A DNA stretch of 64,000 nt from Norana najaformis (taxonomy: Eukaryota; Annelida; Clitellata; Crassiclitellata; Hormogastridae): NCBI GenBank assembly GCA_964023275.1, contig OZ029925.1, forward strand, positions 10,679,184-10,743,183, written 5' to 3'. The position numbers were made by a program, and so were the translations under genes. The notes beneath the pieces are model-generated. The model saw nothing but the letters and a program-made list of their open reading frames with translations, was not told the origin of the DNA and did no database searches. Below, piece after piece: positions 14,304-32,251 of this stretch (position 1 is its first letter; every line of letters begins with the position of its first letter).

Positions 14304-14425
14304 TTTTTGGCGCCACTATTTAATGACTTAGTATCAATCAATGGCGCCGGGCAATAATTGTTAGTAAAGGACTAGCTCAAGGTCGCTACACAGTAACCCG
14401 AACAAGCCGAGCGCTCTATCCAATA
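14304..14425 (+). repeat. Dispersed repeat fragment shared with 57690-57840
   Basis: Shares scattered blocks with 57690-57840: a GCGCCACTAT stretch, an AATGGCG/ATGGCAC stretch, and a common stretch around CTACACAGTAACC. Probably a SINE or 3' LINE relic. Confidence 0.5.
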
Positions 14426-14689
14426 CGCTACCGTGCCCTATATATGTATTTATATGTTTATCTATATGTGTATATAAAGGCCAGTCATTTCCTATGTCTC
14501 ATTCTGTGGCCATCATCAATATTAAAAGTCATAAGTGAACAACGGTTCAAGAAGAAGGGTTTCAGATGTTTTATGTATTTCAAAGAACCTAAACCTACGA
14601 ACTACATAAATGTTCAATGCACCTGCATAGTTCTGTTTAGTAGTAGTTCCAATGTTTAGCGACATCTGATGATTTAGTATCAATCAATG

Positions 14690-14775
14690 GCATCAAACGC
14701 CGTTTGACGTCGCCCTCTTGCTTTACCCAGGCGTGGGACTGCCACTACCGAGTACGGCAGTGGCGGAGTTAATAG
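14690..14775 (+). repeat. Dispersed repeat fragment shared with 30864-30950
   Basis: Both copies contain ATGGCATCAAA, then GTCGCCCTC, a GGG-ACTG block and GGCAGTGGCGGAGTT, about 80% alike by eye and in the same orientation. Confidence 0.6.
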
Positions 14776-15268
14776 TTCTGTTTATATTGTGTGTCGAGAT
14801 AATAAAACCTAATCACCTAAAAATACAAAAATCTAGGCCCTGTTTTTTGCTTTTCAATAAGCGTGTTTATGGACTGAGGTCACACAATCATCGGTTTTAT
14901 GCACCTCTGCATACAGTGCGTTCTTAATATAGTCTCAAGTCCAATGATTTCTATGTATATATAAATAGATATCATTGTTGTGGCGCTGTGAATTTTGGCT
15001 TCATATAGAATAAAACAATAAAATAATTCGTTGCTATGGTTTTCATTCCTACTTTGGAACCAGGGTGCATTGCGCGAGATGTAAACCAGTTTCCAACTTT
15101 TAGGTCGAGTTAACAATCTTTCTCTGTCTCCATGCGGACCTACGGTATTATTGTCTCTAATGTGGCCGCCGCTGGACAGTTGTGTTACACAAGAAGGCGT
15201 CGTTAAAAACAATATTATTTTAGTTTCGTTTCCGCTTCCTGTGAAATTATTTTGTTATCGTAAAATTA

Positions 15269-19811
<4,543 letters not shown>

Positions 19812-21826
19812 GGCTGCATGAATGTCTCCTCAGAAATTGGAATTTGATCCAGATTCCTGCATATGATGAGGAAAATCGACTAGCGATTTAATTAGCACTT
19901 TCATTAAATGCTAGTAAATGTTTGTAACTGTAGTGGGACTTAATTATTTATGGAGAACTGTTGTTGTGGTTGGTTTAAATTTGTGCTTTGTCCATTTAGT
20001 ACAGTTAAAGATGAAAGGGAAAAGTGGGGTGAATTGTTTTAAATAGGGGATTGCTGTGTGACATTTTTCTTCTTAATAATTATCAGTTTATCCAACATTT
20101 GAAGTTGTGTTGGCACCAGAGTTGCTTGTAAATAGAACCTGCATGGCCTGGTCACTTGTTGGATTGCTACTTGTTGAACGTTTTAAGTTACTCTGTTTAT
20201 ACGGTGGTCATCTACACAGTAGGCTAAGACACGTTACTGTGATCTGTGGTCAATCTAGCACAGATTGACGGGACATTTTGCCAAACTAACGCACATTAAT
20301 TCTGTGAGGATTAGGCTAGAATGCTTCAGTACCAGACATTTGACGTCGGATTGTTCTGTTTGTTGCAGAAGGAAATGTGCTGAAGTTCTGTAACTTTTTC
20401 AACATGAACTGGTTTAACTTAACTACAGTTTACCATTCATATTCAACCATATAGAAAATAACCTAACTTTCATATCCTGTTAAATTTATTCTCCCGACCA
20501 TATATTTATATATCTATATATGCTAATAACACTTGTAAAATATGATAATGAATTGTTGAATATTTTGATGTGTAATGAACAGTTTCCTTTGTCTGTACAT
20601 ATTAAAAACAGCTGTTCTGTCAGATTTGCAGTTTATTTCAAGGCATAGAAAAATATTTTAATTTAGTCACAGTGACATTATTATGGCAGCATCTGATATC
20701 TGAGTTTTTATAATTGGACTAAGGTCTTTTCTGCGTGTGTTCGAAGCTGTTATAGGAATGAGTTACAGTTTGAACTGACTCAGTTAATATGTGGCTGCAA
20801 AAGAAATCAATAAAGAGAAAGATTTAATCAATTATTATTAAAATTGAATAAAAAAAACAACACATGTCAACAGACAGATGACACAAGTCAAGTGACATAT
20901 GACACCAATTCACTGACAAAACAAAAACACTGACCTTCCAAATGAAAAAAATCCCAAAGGCAGAAATGGAAAAATTTTGGATGAAAATTGACCGCAATTC
21001 TTACTAAAAAATTAATGCAAACTAATTCTCCTTACCTACTAGCATCTGTGACTCTTCTACAATAACTTATAAGCAGACTAGAAATTCCGTCCAACCAAAG
21101 GACTAAAATGTCTGTACAACATCCAAAATAGGCGGCACACGAGTCAACAGAACAGATGGACAATACAAATCTCTCTTATTTGTAGCTGTCTTTCTATGAG
21201 TCTATTTAAAATTGCTGAATAATGTTAATTTGAAGCAATTCAACCGTTGGATTCATACACATGACCTTATACAGAGGTAGGTGGGGTACAGTCATCACCT
21301 CTTGACCCAGACGTTATGCAGGTGTGCATGGGGTCAACTGCTGTTGCCCAGCTTATTACCCTCCATCCATTCCCTCGGCACATGCCCCCTCGCTACACAT
21401 ACAGAAAAAATGACTGCACTGATTCATGCACCCCTTCTTTTCTGCAAAGGCACTATATACGTAACAGAGTACCAACAACTTCTACAGCGCCGCTCTTATC
21501 GCAGATGACAGATGCTTACCAATTACAAGTACATTACAGTGTACAGTTACATTAATTCTCTTGCTGGTTCTCAAAAGGCGCTGTATCAACGTCCCGATTC
21601 ATACGTTCTATTATTCCATTACTTCCAGCACTCATCTGGTTCCATCAGAAGCATCAGATGACCTGTCTGGGGTTAACATCAACACAAAAGGTCATTTAGC
21701 CAGCCATTACCAAACCCCACACTCCCCCATTGGGGTTATAACAGAAAATGACAAAACAACAGAATATTTCAACAGTGGAGTTTATGTAGTGTCACAGCAG
21801 CAGTTCCTAACCCTAGCCTTTGTCTC
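19812..21826. other. Convergent 3' region of RNF166 and NOS1AP
   Basis: The RNF166 3' UTR probably occupies the left part; AATAAA hexamers lie at 20809 and 20847. The right part is the 3' flank of NOS1AP on the other strand. I see no third gene; ORFs near 21.3-21.9 kb have no family signature. Confidence 0.5.
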
Positions 21827-24800
21827 TCATTCGCTCCGATTAACCCTTGGCAGGCTGCCAACGGTCGTCACATGACTTGGTAGCCGCAACTCGCCAAAGG
21901 AATTTTGGGATTGCAGTGACAGAGCACTCATCTGGTTCCAGCCATTGCTGTTGACAAAATCACTGTTACCACTGGCAACTACCCCTTCCATCACTGTCCT
22001 CTGATCCAAGCTGCCTTCAACGTCCAGATTTTTCAAGAGTATGGAATTCCTCAAAGAAGACCCGATCGCCGCTTGACTTGCAGTCACATGTTGATTGGAC
22101 CGCGACATCGAAACAACAGAAGATGAAGCGTCCAACGATGACCTCAGCGCCACCAAGCGGTGACCTCTGCAACTAGCGTCTTGTCCTAAAGAACAACAAT
22201 TCACATTCCCATGGTTACTTGTTGCTAAGTGAGTTTGGGCTGATGTCGCTCCAATTGAGTGAGCAGCAGAAGGTTGTCTGAGGAGATCAGAGGTTGCGCT
22301 CTGCTGGCCACCAGGTGGTGCCAGAGTATTGTACCATGTGGTCATTGTTGTCGTTGCCTGGGGCAGTTTCGTCGTTGTCATGGTCCCTTCGCCAACAGAC
22401 AGGCTGTCACTGGACATGTCGCGATGACCACTGTCAGGAGAGACGTTCTGGGCGCTCAAGTGGGATGATGACGTCACGCGATGAGATCGCTGGAGAGAAA
22501 AACGACTGAGACAAACGGAAGAAGTCAACTCAGACACCTGCATGGGTACCTACAACAAAACAAATAACCACGCATAAACATCCAAACAAAACACAACCAC
22601 TTATCTCCCTCCCTACATCCCTCTCTGTCACCTTTCATCTCTCTCTCTTGCTCTCTCCCTTCCTCTTTCCTCTTCTCTCCCTCCCTCTCCTTTCTCATGC
22701 TCTCTCACATGCTCCTTCCTCCCTTGCTTCACTATTTCCTTTTCATCCACCCCTTATTCTCTACCTTCCTTCCTACTTTTTTCATCTGTCTATCCTCCGT
22801 ATTTAAACCCATCTCCACGATCAACCGCCCACTCTGGCAGAACTCGGAAAGGGAAAGAGAAGGATCTCTTGATCACTGCAGAGACCCAGACTGTGATCGA
22901 AACTCAACCACTTAGTTGCTGAGTTGAAATCCTCTGATTGAAGAGAAAACTCTAAAGGTGCCATTATATGCGAATAATTATCCAGCGTCTTTTAAAAAAG
23001 CCGTTAATGGCCACATTGGCAAATGACCAAATGTGGGAGCTAACCTGTGGCAGCTGAATAACTTCTGCTTTGCTGCCAGTTGGCTCTTCGAGTTGGAGGA
23101 GCCGCTCAACCAAGACGCCGACATGCTGCAGCAGTTCCTGGTTCTGCATCAGCAACTGATGGATGCGCACCTATCCAAAGTAAGCAACAACTGCATTACT
23201 ACTGTATATCTAAATGAAGTTTTAACACTATTACATACATGTGTTACTAATATTAGTACTTAATATCAGAGATTATGAAGCAGACGCAACAGGGTCAAGG
23301 ACGTAACCCTCCTTCTCTTGGCCTGTCTGCCTTTCTCTATTGTTTCCATATATAGGTCAAGTGATCCTTTTAGGGTAAAAGATCCACCTATGCCTCCAAA
23401 TAACAATAACTTCGGATTTAGGGTTTTAACAAAAGCCAACCCAGTTTCACCTGTTGTCATCTAAGAAAGGACAGGTGACGAAAAAGTGGTGGGTAAAAGG
23501 TGAGTGTGGGATGCTTACCTGTGCCTCTATGCGTGCCTCTGTCTCAGCAGCCAGCTGGTCTTTGAGGAGCTGCATCTGAGACAGAAGACATTGCGTCTGC
23601 TGCGACTGAAGCGCCACCTGTTGCTGAAGAAACAACTGCATTTGGTGACGACTGCTCACGAGCATCCCATCTCCCCCACCAAGGTCATCTGTCAGAGGAT
23701 GCGGTGCCAAAGGCGATGAGATAGTACCTACCATCTACACACACAAAGATCATCTTCATAATCATTTAATTTCTTTAAATTAAATATTAAACAATGAATT
23801 CATTCACAAATAGATTAAAATAAATATTAAATAAAAAACTTTTAAATGAATTCTTGATTCCTTCCTAAATGGCAATAAGTACAGAAGCAATAACACCAAC
23901 CGGTAAACCATTTATTTAGCTCTTTGGTAAATTAGTACTTCTTTCATTTCACTAATTAAAAAAATCGACTAGCATGCCACAGAGAGAAAACTGAGGAAGC
24001 GGTTGTTGACCTGAGCAGCTGACATGGTGCCACCTGTTAAGGAGGCAGAGGGGTTGTAGTTAGCAGAAGCAAGTATCTGCTGAGCACGTCTGATGACGTC
24101 ATTTGACGTGGTTGAGTGACTGGAATCGACTGTCATCACATGGTTCTGGTCGAGTGATTTAGAGCAGACGGCGGAACCACTGGCAACATCCGCCTGACAT
24201 GCCACGGAATCTAAATTAAGCAAATCAACCATCCAAGTCAATCAACCTTCAAATGCCATCAGCTATTAGTAGACCAGCCAATCAAGTACAGCAAAATTAT
24301 TTAATCAACACCTTAACTCATGAGGAACTTATGCAAATCTTGGAACAATAAATCAGCCAATCAATTAATAATACTCAATCAGCCAATCAATTACTTAATC
24401 AATGACTGAATTAATTGACCAATCAGCCAATGAATGAATGAATGGATCCATCAGCCAATCAGTTCTTACTCGGCAGTGCAATGTCATCTGTTGTCGCTTT
24501 GTTGCTGTCATTGTTCCTGTTCTCTTCATTGTCACTGAGTTCCGCTTCAGTTGCCAACCGGTGACAGACATCAAATGCTTGACCAATCGTGCGAACGACA
24601 TGAACGGCATGACTCTACAAAAAAACAACCAAGTCACATCAAGCAAGACAGAACACCAGAAGCAATTGTCAACCTCTGACTCAGAGTCACGCCAGGCCAT
24701 TTCAACATGAAGTTTGCAGGCCTGAGCCATGTCAGATTCTCTTCTGCTTCAAACAGACCTACATAAAAGGCTCTACATTCGATATAACAAATACCTGGTT

Positions 24801-27800
24801 ATAGCGAGGGTAATCTCTAACCTTTTTAAAAGCTTTGAAGACATTGCAACAGAAGTGGTTGGTCGCTGTTTCACGCGAGATATAGCTGAAGATGAGTAGG
24901 TCGTGTGAATCATGCGACACATAGAAGATCCTATGAGAACAAGAACGTACTTAGTTAATATATGCATATAATGATTAATATTCATGATTAGTTAATATTC
25001 AAGATAGCAAATATTCACAGATGATTAATTCATACATATTCATAGCAAATATTCACAGATGATAAATATCCATGATTGGTAGTTAATTTTCATAGTTAGT
25101 CATATGGCTCTTGTTACCAAGATGCTGGCGATCTTGGTTCTGTCCTTAGAGATAATGAATCAGTAGGCACATAAATTCATGCTAGAAATTGAATGTCAAG
25201 ACAAAAATCCAGGCTACAGCAGGCCCAAGCCTAACTCTGGATCACGAATAGGTGACTGATAACCATATGGAGCTGGTTTATAGGTTCCCTATCTCAGTTC
25301 TCCTGTTCAGGCTGACGGTAGCTGCGGACCAGAGGTACAGCCACACGTGGCCAATGCCAGGGAATGCATGAGCAATCTACAACAAGGAACTTGCAGTACC
25401 AACATCTGGCTGAATACCAAACTTCTCCTTTTCAAGGCTTACATACCGCCTGTCCTCCAGTAAACAGCTGAGACCTGGACGCTAACCAAAGACCTGAGGG
25501 TGAAGCTCGATGCCTTTCAACAGCGGTGCCTGAGGAAAAATACTATGCATTCCCTATGCATTCACGTCACCAGCTTGGATCTCTATCGACACACAGATTA
25601 GGCCTATCCTGACTCCACTTCTTCCTCTTATCTCTCTTTCCGCGCCAATCCCAAGCATCACCCACCGTAGCTGCCACGCTGTCTCTCTACCTGACTTTTG
25701 GATCTTGACCTGGAACCGAACTCTTTTTGCCTATCGATTTTGTTTTGACTGAGCGCCTGTGAATAAGCTGGTCCTCGTGACGTGGCTTTCGTTGGGCGCT
25801 GTAGCAATCTCGGGATTACGATTACGATGCATATCCCAGTGTTGGAAATCATCCAAACAAGTAGGTTCAAACTGCGTGGACACATTGCATACTGCCACAG
25901 CAAACAGGGCCACCCCACAGCTTTACGAGCTATTATAACTGTCCCCTCCACCCCACAAGGCTGTAAAAAGACCAGCGGAACACAGGGCCACGACAGGTAA
26001 ATTCTGGACTACACAAGGCCGAGACTAGCGCAGAACAGAAGCGGCTGGCAACATGTTGTGAAAACGGCAACGCTCCACAAAGGGGCACACCACAGATGAT
26101 GATAATGATGATGAATATTCAAACATAATTAATATCCATGATCTGCAGTGATGGGTAGAATACTCTTGAAAAGTATTTCAAACGGTATTTTAAATACTTT
26201 GAAGTACTTAAAGTACCATTTCACACACTACTTTTAAGAAGTGCTTTACCCATCACTTATGGCCAGTTAATATTCATGGACAGTGATCATCCATGTACAT
26301 CATTACTATTCGTACAGGACACCAACGCAGGGATGGTGGAAGTGTGGCAAGACCATAAATTTCTTTCACTCGTTGGACCAACTTCCTGATTATGCAGTGA
26401 TGCGGAGAAACTAATTACCACGATCGACCCAGGATCACCAATAAACAATGGACCTCAGATGGATAGAGGACATGAGGACGAAAAAGAGAACCGCGGTGGA
26501 AGAGGACAGAGTGGAATCGGTAAAAGGAAAAGCAGAGGACGACAGGAGAGTGAAGAGAAAAGCAGAGAAAAGCAGTGGAGTTAAATCCACGGATAACTGC
26601 CACATTTATCAGGATATCAGACGGATAAGGGTTTGGAAGCAGGGGTGGGAGAGAGCAGGTGGAAAAGAGACCAAATGGAGATGAGAGAAAGAAAGAAATG
26701 TACTTAATATAAACTGTGCATCAAATGAGGTGTAGAGGATGAATGGCAAAATTAGGAAAAGATTTTGACCCTACAAGGCATGATCGAAGACAATGCATGG
26801 AACATAGACAATAGATCGATCAAATGATTTACTTAAATAGAAGCAATTGCAGCTCTACATTCTGTGATTAAATTAACTTAAAATATACCCAAACCTCCTT
26901 ACAACAAGCTTTGATATAAAACAAATTCTGATACAACTTGGTTGAGACATGGAACCAAAGTTGATTTAAGCTTTAGAAAAACCCTTTTATAAGATGGTTC
27001 TTAATGTGGCTCCCAAAGTCAGCACTAAAAGAAGGTTCCAGCGCATTCAGACTGAATGAATGAATTAACAAATTAATGAGTGAATGAAAAACGAATAAAT
27101 GTATGTATGGAGCATTTCTCACAATCAAAGTGCAACTAACCGGTAGATGGGATGATCGAGAATTGGAAGACTTCCCTCTGCACGAAACTTTTGTTCAAAA
27201 ACAAAAACAAACCAATCAGACTAACACACAAAAAGACACAGACAAGGACAGAGACAGACAGAGACACAGATAGAAGGGACTACAGACACAGATGATCTAT
27301 TTTATTCTTTCTATTTACAAGGACATTTACCAAACGAATTGACTTTTTAAAATGATTGCAGTATTTGAAGTCTTCAAGAATTTGTGTAACAAAGGCCTCA
27401 TCACTGAATCAAGAAAGCCCCTTGATTATTCATGAGGGCCCCTGGGAGTCCACCAATGTAAAAGCCAAAATATTCAGGAACAAGACCTCACATCGTTAAA
27501 GCAGTAAATCAAGGAACATCAGTTATTCACCAGCAAAACATTAGACCACACACAGACAGTCAAACAGACAGTCAAACAGAGAGAAAGACAGACAGAGGGG
27601 GAATAATAATAATCCGCTAGACTGTTGGTCGCCAAATCACTATTGGTAATAAATTAGTTCAAGTGTAACATGTGTTAAATCAAAACTGTCACATGCTAAA
27701 CACGACTTTCAAGCTATAAGATAATCATGTTAACTGAAAGAATATACCTATTTTTTAATCATTTTAAATGAAAGAATCTCAAATCATGCTAACTGCAGCC

Positions 27801-30800
27801 CACAAAAAAAAACAGCAAATGAATTAAATTTGAACATTTAAGAACCAACCAATTTATATAGCGCCTTTTAAGATCCTTGTAATCGCAATTTCCCTCTTGT
27901 ATCTTGACTGATATTCTCCAAAAATTACTTTACTTCTGGTTTTGCTTACAGGTAACCATTGATTCATTCCTTGCATATGACAGTAATGGCACCATGAAGT
28001 GATTCGATCAGGTTAGATTAGAGATGAAATGACCTTTGAACTACTACCTATAAGGAAACTGACCTTCTTGTTGCGTTTGAACAGGACGACCCTGACCCCT
28101 CTGACTGAGATTGTGATGTCGACCTTTCGCTTCTTCATTCCCCTCGTCTTGCATTCAAACTGTCGGAAAGAAACCAGAGGAATGGGCTGGGCACAGATCG
28201 GAAAAAATTAAGTTCAACTGGGCACAAATACTCCCAAGACCTTGCACTAAACGATCTCAGGAATTATCTCAGGCAGACAAGGTCAAAATGGGGTCAGTGA
28301 AAAGGAGGAGGAGGAAGAGAATGAGGAGAAGCAAAAGATGGGGAGGAAAAGGAGGACGGATGAGATATTTTGGTCTCTTGGGCCAAGAAACTATTTTCCA
28401 GTAGTGAAAAGAGAAGCAAATGAACTAGGAAATTAAATGAAATCTACGCCACCAAACAGCTGATCACCGAACAGGCAGGCAGACAGTGAGAGACAGAGAC
28501 AGACAGACAGACAGAGGAACACAGACGGACAGATGGATAAACAAACAGAACAGATGAATGAACTCAACAGAACAGTCTAATTCAGTGAACAGCTGATGAA
28601 CTTTAGTCAGAGGTCACAATGACTAATTACACAAAAATACAGACAGCCCAACAGACAGACAGACAGCCTAACAGACAGACAGACAGAGACAGACAGAGAG
28701 GAGGAGAGAGAAAACAGACCAGACAGCTAATCAACTGCTTTCATCAGGACGTCATAAAAAACACACAGAGCCACCAAGAGAAAGAGATAAACACGAAGAC
28801 AGAGAGAGAGAGACAGAGGACAACAAATCACTGATAAATCCAGAGGCAGACAGACTAAAACAGACAGCCAAGCAAACAGGCAGAGACATATAGCAAGAAA
28901 GAGACAAACAGGGCAAAACACAACAAACATACTCTGTCTGTGTGTATGTCTGTATCTATCTGCAAGGTCACCTGACTGTCTTTCTCTCTTCATGCCTAGG
29001 ACTAGAACTGTTCTCCGTGAACGGTGAACGGTCTGTTTCAGTTGCTGGATCTAACTTTTGGAACTTCCTCACTGTCTCTGTTCGTTCTGCTCAGTCGCTT
29101 CCGTCATTTCATTCTCAACTTAAAACTTACCTGTTTCAAATTGCTTATCCACCGTAGGCCGCCCCTCTGTCTTGTGAACTGACCTTCTGGATATTGCCCT
29201 GATTGTGGCTTGGCTTTGGTGTGTGATCTGTTAATGCCTTGTGCTTTAGACACTGGTGCGGTCGAAGTTACTAATTATTATTATTATCGTCATTATCATT
29301 ATTATTATCTATCTGTCCATTTCCCCACAGAAGATACAATTCAAGTGTAAATGTCCCATCCATATTAGTCATTATTTGAGAACATGCAAACACAGTCCTC
29401 CATACACCCGGAGGCAACCACTCCTTCCCTCCATCCCTCCCTCCCACCGACCCCCTATCAGCCACGGCCCTCCCTCCCTCCCTCCCTCCCTCTCACCTGA
29501 ACACAAAAGCTACAGCTATGCAGGCAATTCATACACAGGCAAAATATAAGAAACGCCCCTGCTCCTCCCCTCCCATCTTTCTCTCTCTCACACAGGTTGA
29601 TATACAGTAACAGTACTTCAAGCGACCTTTCAAAGTGGACGAGCAACGGAAAGAATTCGAGCGTAGCTTAGAAACAATGAAATATGGCTCTGTCCTCAAA
29701 ACATTCATACTTCAAACGGGAACACATTCACTCCGTCTGTCTGTTCCTGTGGCCGTTTGACTGTGTTCCTCCTGCCTACCTCGCTCTTAAGCCTATGCGG
29801 AAATACCTAATACTTTGTTAAAAGGAGATATTGTAAGGAATTTCATTGAACATCCATCAAAACAGAGAATTTCTGCAATGTTACTGGGTACAGCCGTCTA
29901 CTGATAATGTGATGGCCTTTGACCTCTGCCACCTGGGTTCAAATTCCTGTCCCTCGCATGAACTGGAGAATCAGTAGTTGGTCAATATCAACAATAACAA
30001 ATATTCTATTCCATAACCCAAACCCCACAATACCCAACCCAACCCAAACCCCATCTTACCAAAGGGGACCTTAAATGGTGTGGCTGGTGCCCAGTCAAAC
30101 AGGCAGAAGTGGTGAAGGATCACAGAGGATAAATTCACTGCAAAGTGAGCAGGGTCGAGGCTATAGAAAAACGAATACATTTACAATTTACCATTGCTCT
30201 ATGACAGCCTAACCCTAACCACACAAAACAGTCAGAATATTTCAAGTGGGGTGAGAATTTGCCCACATGTGGCAGAAAGCGAAAACTTGGATTGTTTGGA
30301 CATATCTGTAGAATGAAGGATGACAGAAATATTAAGACTCTGATGTTTGGAATTATGGAAGGTACGAACAAGAGAGGCAGACCACATCGAGAGTGGGTGG
30401 ATGACATTGAGGAGTGGTGTGGCGCGGACTTGCAGAGACTGGGACATGCGGCTCAAAACAGAATCGAGTGGAGACACATTGTGAAACGGGCATCGGACAC
30501 CTACGGGCATTGAGCCCACGGTTATTGATGATGATGATGGCAGAAATCTATCAATCTCCAATAAAGATCAATCGCTCAATCGATCATCTTACCCGAATTC
30601 GTCTCATAGCAGCAACGATCTCCACTCGGTTGTGTGGCTGAGCAACGTCTTGCGATCCTATGTACTGCAGGAAACAACGAACAACTGCTATTAAAACGCT
30701 ACTAAGATGAAGGGCAGTCTCTTAATCTAACCCTTAGAGGCAGCCGTGGATGGATATGAAGCGTTATGACATCGTTTTTCTTAGCCTCAGCATACGAGGC

Positions 30801-32251
30801 TCTCCTGCCACCTGACCTTCCCACCAACAGTGTAGTAGTAGTTCCTCAGTTTAACGACAGCTTATGGCATCAAAGGCCGTTGCCGTCGCCCTCCTCCTTT
30901 ATCCAGGCTTGGGACTGGCACTACCCCCAAACAAGGCAGTGGCGGAGTTCCACCAACAGTGTACAGTTGAGGCATTCATTTATAGCTAAGTTCACTAGGG
31001 GGGACAAAAGTGGAGCAGTCTCAGAACATCTATCTGCCCCGGAATGATCTGAACCCCATCTTCTCGGTTGACAATCCAGCACCCTAACCACTAGACTGCT
31101 ACTAAAATGCTTCTAAAATGCTAGCAACCAGCTAAATGCTATCAAACAGCTCACAAACTGAAGCAACCACGCAGAAATTACCGCAAAAGATGCATTCAAA
31201 ACAAATGAGTTTGTTTAATGATCTCTGCAGCGAAATCAAATGCAATGAAATTAAAGCAAGACTATTCACAAGAACAGAACCTTGCACAAAGTGAAATGGG
31301 GCATTTATATAGCACCTGTTCCAGAAAGCTCCTCTGTTTTATAGCACCAGAAACTCATATACGTAAGTAAGTAGCCCTCATTGCATCTGACAAGCATACA
31401 CACATTACACTGTATAGACTTATTAGACTGAGCAAATGTAATCAATGGGCGTGCACAAATAAATATAACTAAAACTAAATTTGTTCACAAAACTACTTAA
31501 AACACAAAAATTCTTAAAACTACTTAAAATTAAATCATGCAGATAGTGTTTTCAGCAGCTGACATACAGAACGCTCAATCAGTCTTTTGCATTGATAACA
31601 GAGCAATGAATTTTAACCACATCTAACTTCATCCATTTTATACAGTCCAAACAGTTTAGAACCCAAACCCAAACTTTAAAATTTATCCAGTAACACAGTT
31701 TGCCACGGTTTGACCTTCATAGGAAATAGTCGTTCACTGTTTAAGGACCCGGGATAAGTGTTTAGCATAAACCTATTTAGAGTGCAATCAATTCAATTAA
31801 AAATTCAAACAACAAAAACAGATGCACACGTAACTAGAACGGTGAGGGCAATGTTGACGGAAAACATACCACTTGGCACTGATGACTCTCCTTATCGTCT
31901 GAACAATGTTTACTAATGGATGAATGTTCCGTTCTTAATGAGTTCTTAAACTCATCGTTTTGATGAGTTTATCCTGAGAGGCGCTATACAAATTTCGATT
32001 ACAACACCAAAGCTATTACGCTATTCGACACTTCAACAATACCACAAAAAGCTGATTCAACTGGACTTCTATAGCGCCAGGCCGAGTGCTTAAGAAGTAA
32101 GAAACAGCGGATAACTGACCTTGGCAGTGAAACTGATTCCATCCTCAAAATCCTCATCGCGATGTAATCCTCTCTTCGCTTCCGCAGTTGCCATTTCAGT
32201 TTTTCGATTGTCTTCTATTACTTGGTCGTAATTCGTCTTCAACAGAGGCAT
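21827..32251 (-). CDS. NOS1AP: NOS1AP / CAPON-like PTB-domain adaptor
   Basis: NOS1AP is a cytoplasmic adaptor that binds nNOS, Scribble and Dexras1. Ten exons join in frame (621 aa): 32251-32120, 30664-30593, 28159-28064, 27187-27141, 24930-24822, 24614-24470, 24210-24011, 23734-23519, 23170-23045, 22549-21827. The PTB/PID domain spans about residues 38-170 and contains [33 protein letters not shown] and [15 protein letters not shown], all nearly identical to the vertebrate protein. The coiled-coil region is also diagnostic: [30 protein letters not shown], then [20 protein letters not shown]. The Ser/Thr-rich last exon is not conserved and ends RVNRSE, without the DEIAV-type PDZ ligand of the vertebrate long form. 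That last point could reflect an alternative or missed terminal exon. The start matches vertebrate MPSKTKYN-type N-termini (here MPLLKTNYD). Confidence 0.9.
22575..22830. repeat. Pyrimidine-rich tract in the last NOS1AP intron
   Basis: The plus strand is dominated by CTCTCCCTTCC-type sequence, so the pre-mRNA strand is purine-rich. It lies just upstream of the final exon acceptor. No ORF is meaningful here. Confidence 0.6.
25400..26110 (+). mobile_element. LINE ORF2 C-terminal remnant split by a second LINE tail
   Basis: Plus strand: a segment reading [20 protein letters not shown] and RCLRKN (about 25465-25600) is the usual pre-C-terminal block of LINE ORF2. It breaks at about 25605, where a GATTAC-family tail (25610-25832) has inserted. 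The ORF2 block resumes after it with [17 protein letters not shown] and ends near [20 protein letters not shown] (to about 26090). This shows nested insertion within the NOS1AP intron between exons 27187-27141 and 24930-24822. Confidence 0.75.
25610..25832 (+). mobile_element. LINE 3' tail copy, nested in an older LINE
   Basis: Same tail family as at 14066-14290, with the GCCTATCGATTTTGTTTTGA block and GATTACGATTACGA end. It interrupts the reverse transcriptase remnant described above. Confidence 0.85.
28470..28920. repeat. GACA/CAGA-rich simple-sequence region
   Basis: Runs of GACAGACAGACAGA with AGAGAGAG stretches in the NOS1AP intron between exons 30664-30593 and 28159-28064. Confidence 0.75.
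28995..29310 (+). mobile_element. LINE 3' end with ATT-rich tail
   Basis: The plus strand encodes [16 protein letters not shown] and [15 protein letters not shown], the terminal block of CR1/L2-like ORF2 (compare FHSRLKTLLFQKSYP at the left end of the window). It ends in an (ATT/ATC)n tail at 29270-29310. This is a different family from the GATTAC-tailed copies. Confidence 0.75.
29880..30190 (+). mobile_element. tRNA-headed SINE, family shared with 59270-59470
   Basis: A tRNA-like head with B-box-like GGGTTCAAATTCC lies near 29935. The body contains GGGGACCTTAAATGG and GAGCAGGGTCGAGG, both found again at 59336-59430 in the same order and orientation. Confidence 0.65.
30243..30520 (+). mobile_element. 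LINE ORF2 C-terminal fragment
   Basis: Plus strand, open for 84 codons: [38 protein letters not shown] and [15 protein letters not shown]. The GHICRM, GRPxxxW and NRxxWR motifs are the standard end of many LINE reverse transcriptases. It abuts NOS1AP exon 2. Confidence 0.85.
30864..30960 (+). repeat. Dispersed repeat fragment shared with 14690-14775
   Basis: Second copy of the ATGGCATCAAA / GGCAGTGGCGGAGTT repeat. A tRNA-like SINE head lies close by on the minus strand, so the two may be parts of one composite element. Confidence 0.55.
31030..31105 (-). mobile_element. tRNA-like SINE head
   Basis: On the minus strand an A-box-like TAGTGGTTAGGGTGC is followed about 35 bases later by GGTTCAGATCATTCC, a degenerate B box. 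It would not fold as a functional tRNA, so I call it a SINE relic, not a tRNA gene. Confidence 0.5.

Larger units (their letters stand above)
13200..15268. other. Head-to-head intergenic region between TAF1B and RNF166
   Basis: The two genes diverge from this interval, so promoters for both should lie in it; I see no convincing TATA box. It holds a LINE tail (14066-14290) and two dispersed repeat fragments (about 14304-14400 and 14690-14775). ORFs of 60-80 codons near 13.6, 13.9 and 14.5 kb have no recognisable domain. Confidence 0.5.

Noticed and set aside
31030-31105. tRNA gene on the minus strand
   Set aside because: A- and B-box-like sequences are present but the B box is disrupted and no acceptor stem pairs; a SINE head fits better.
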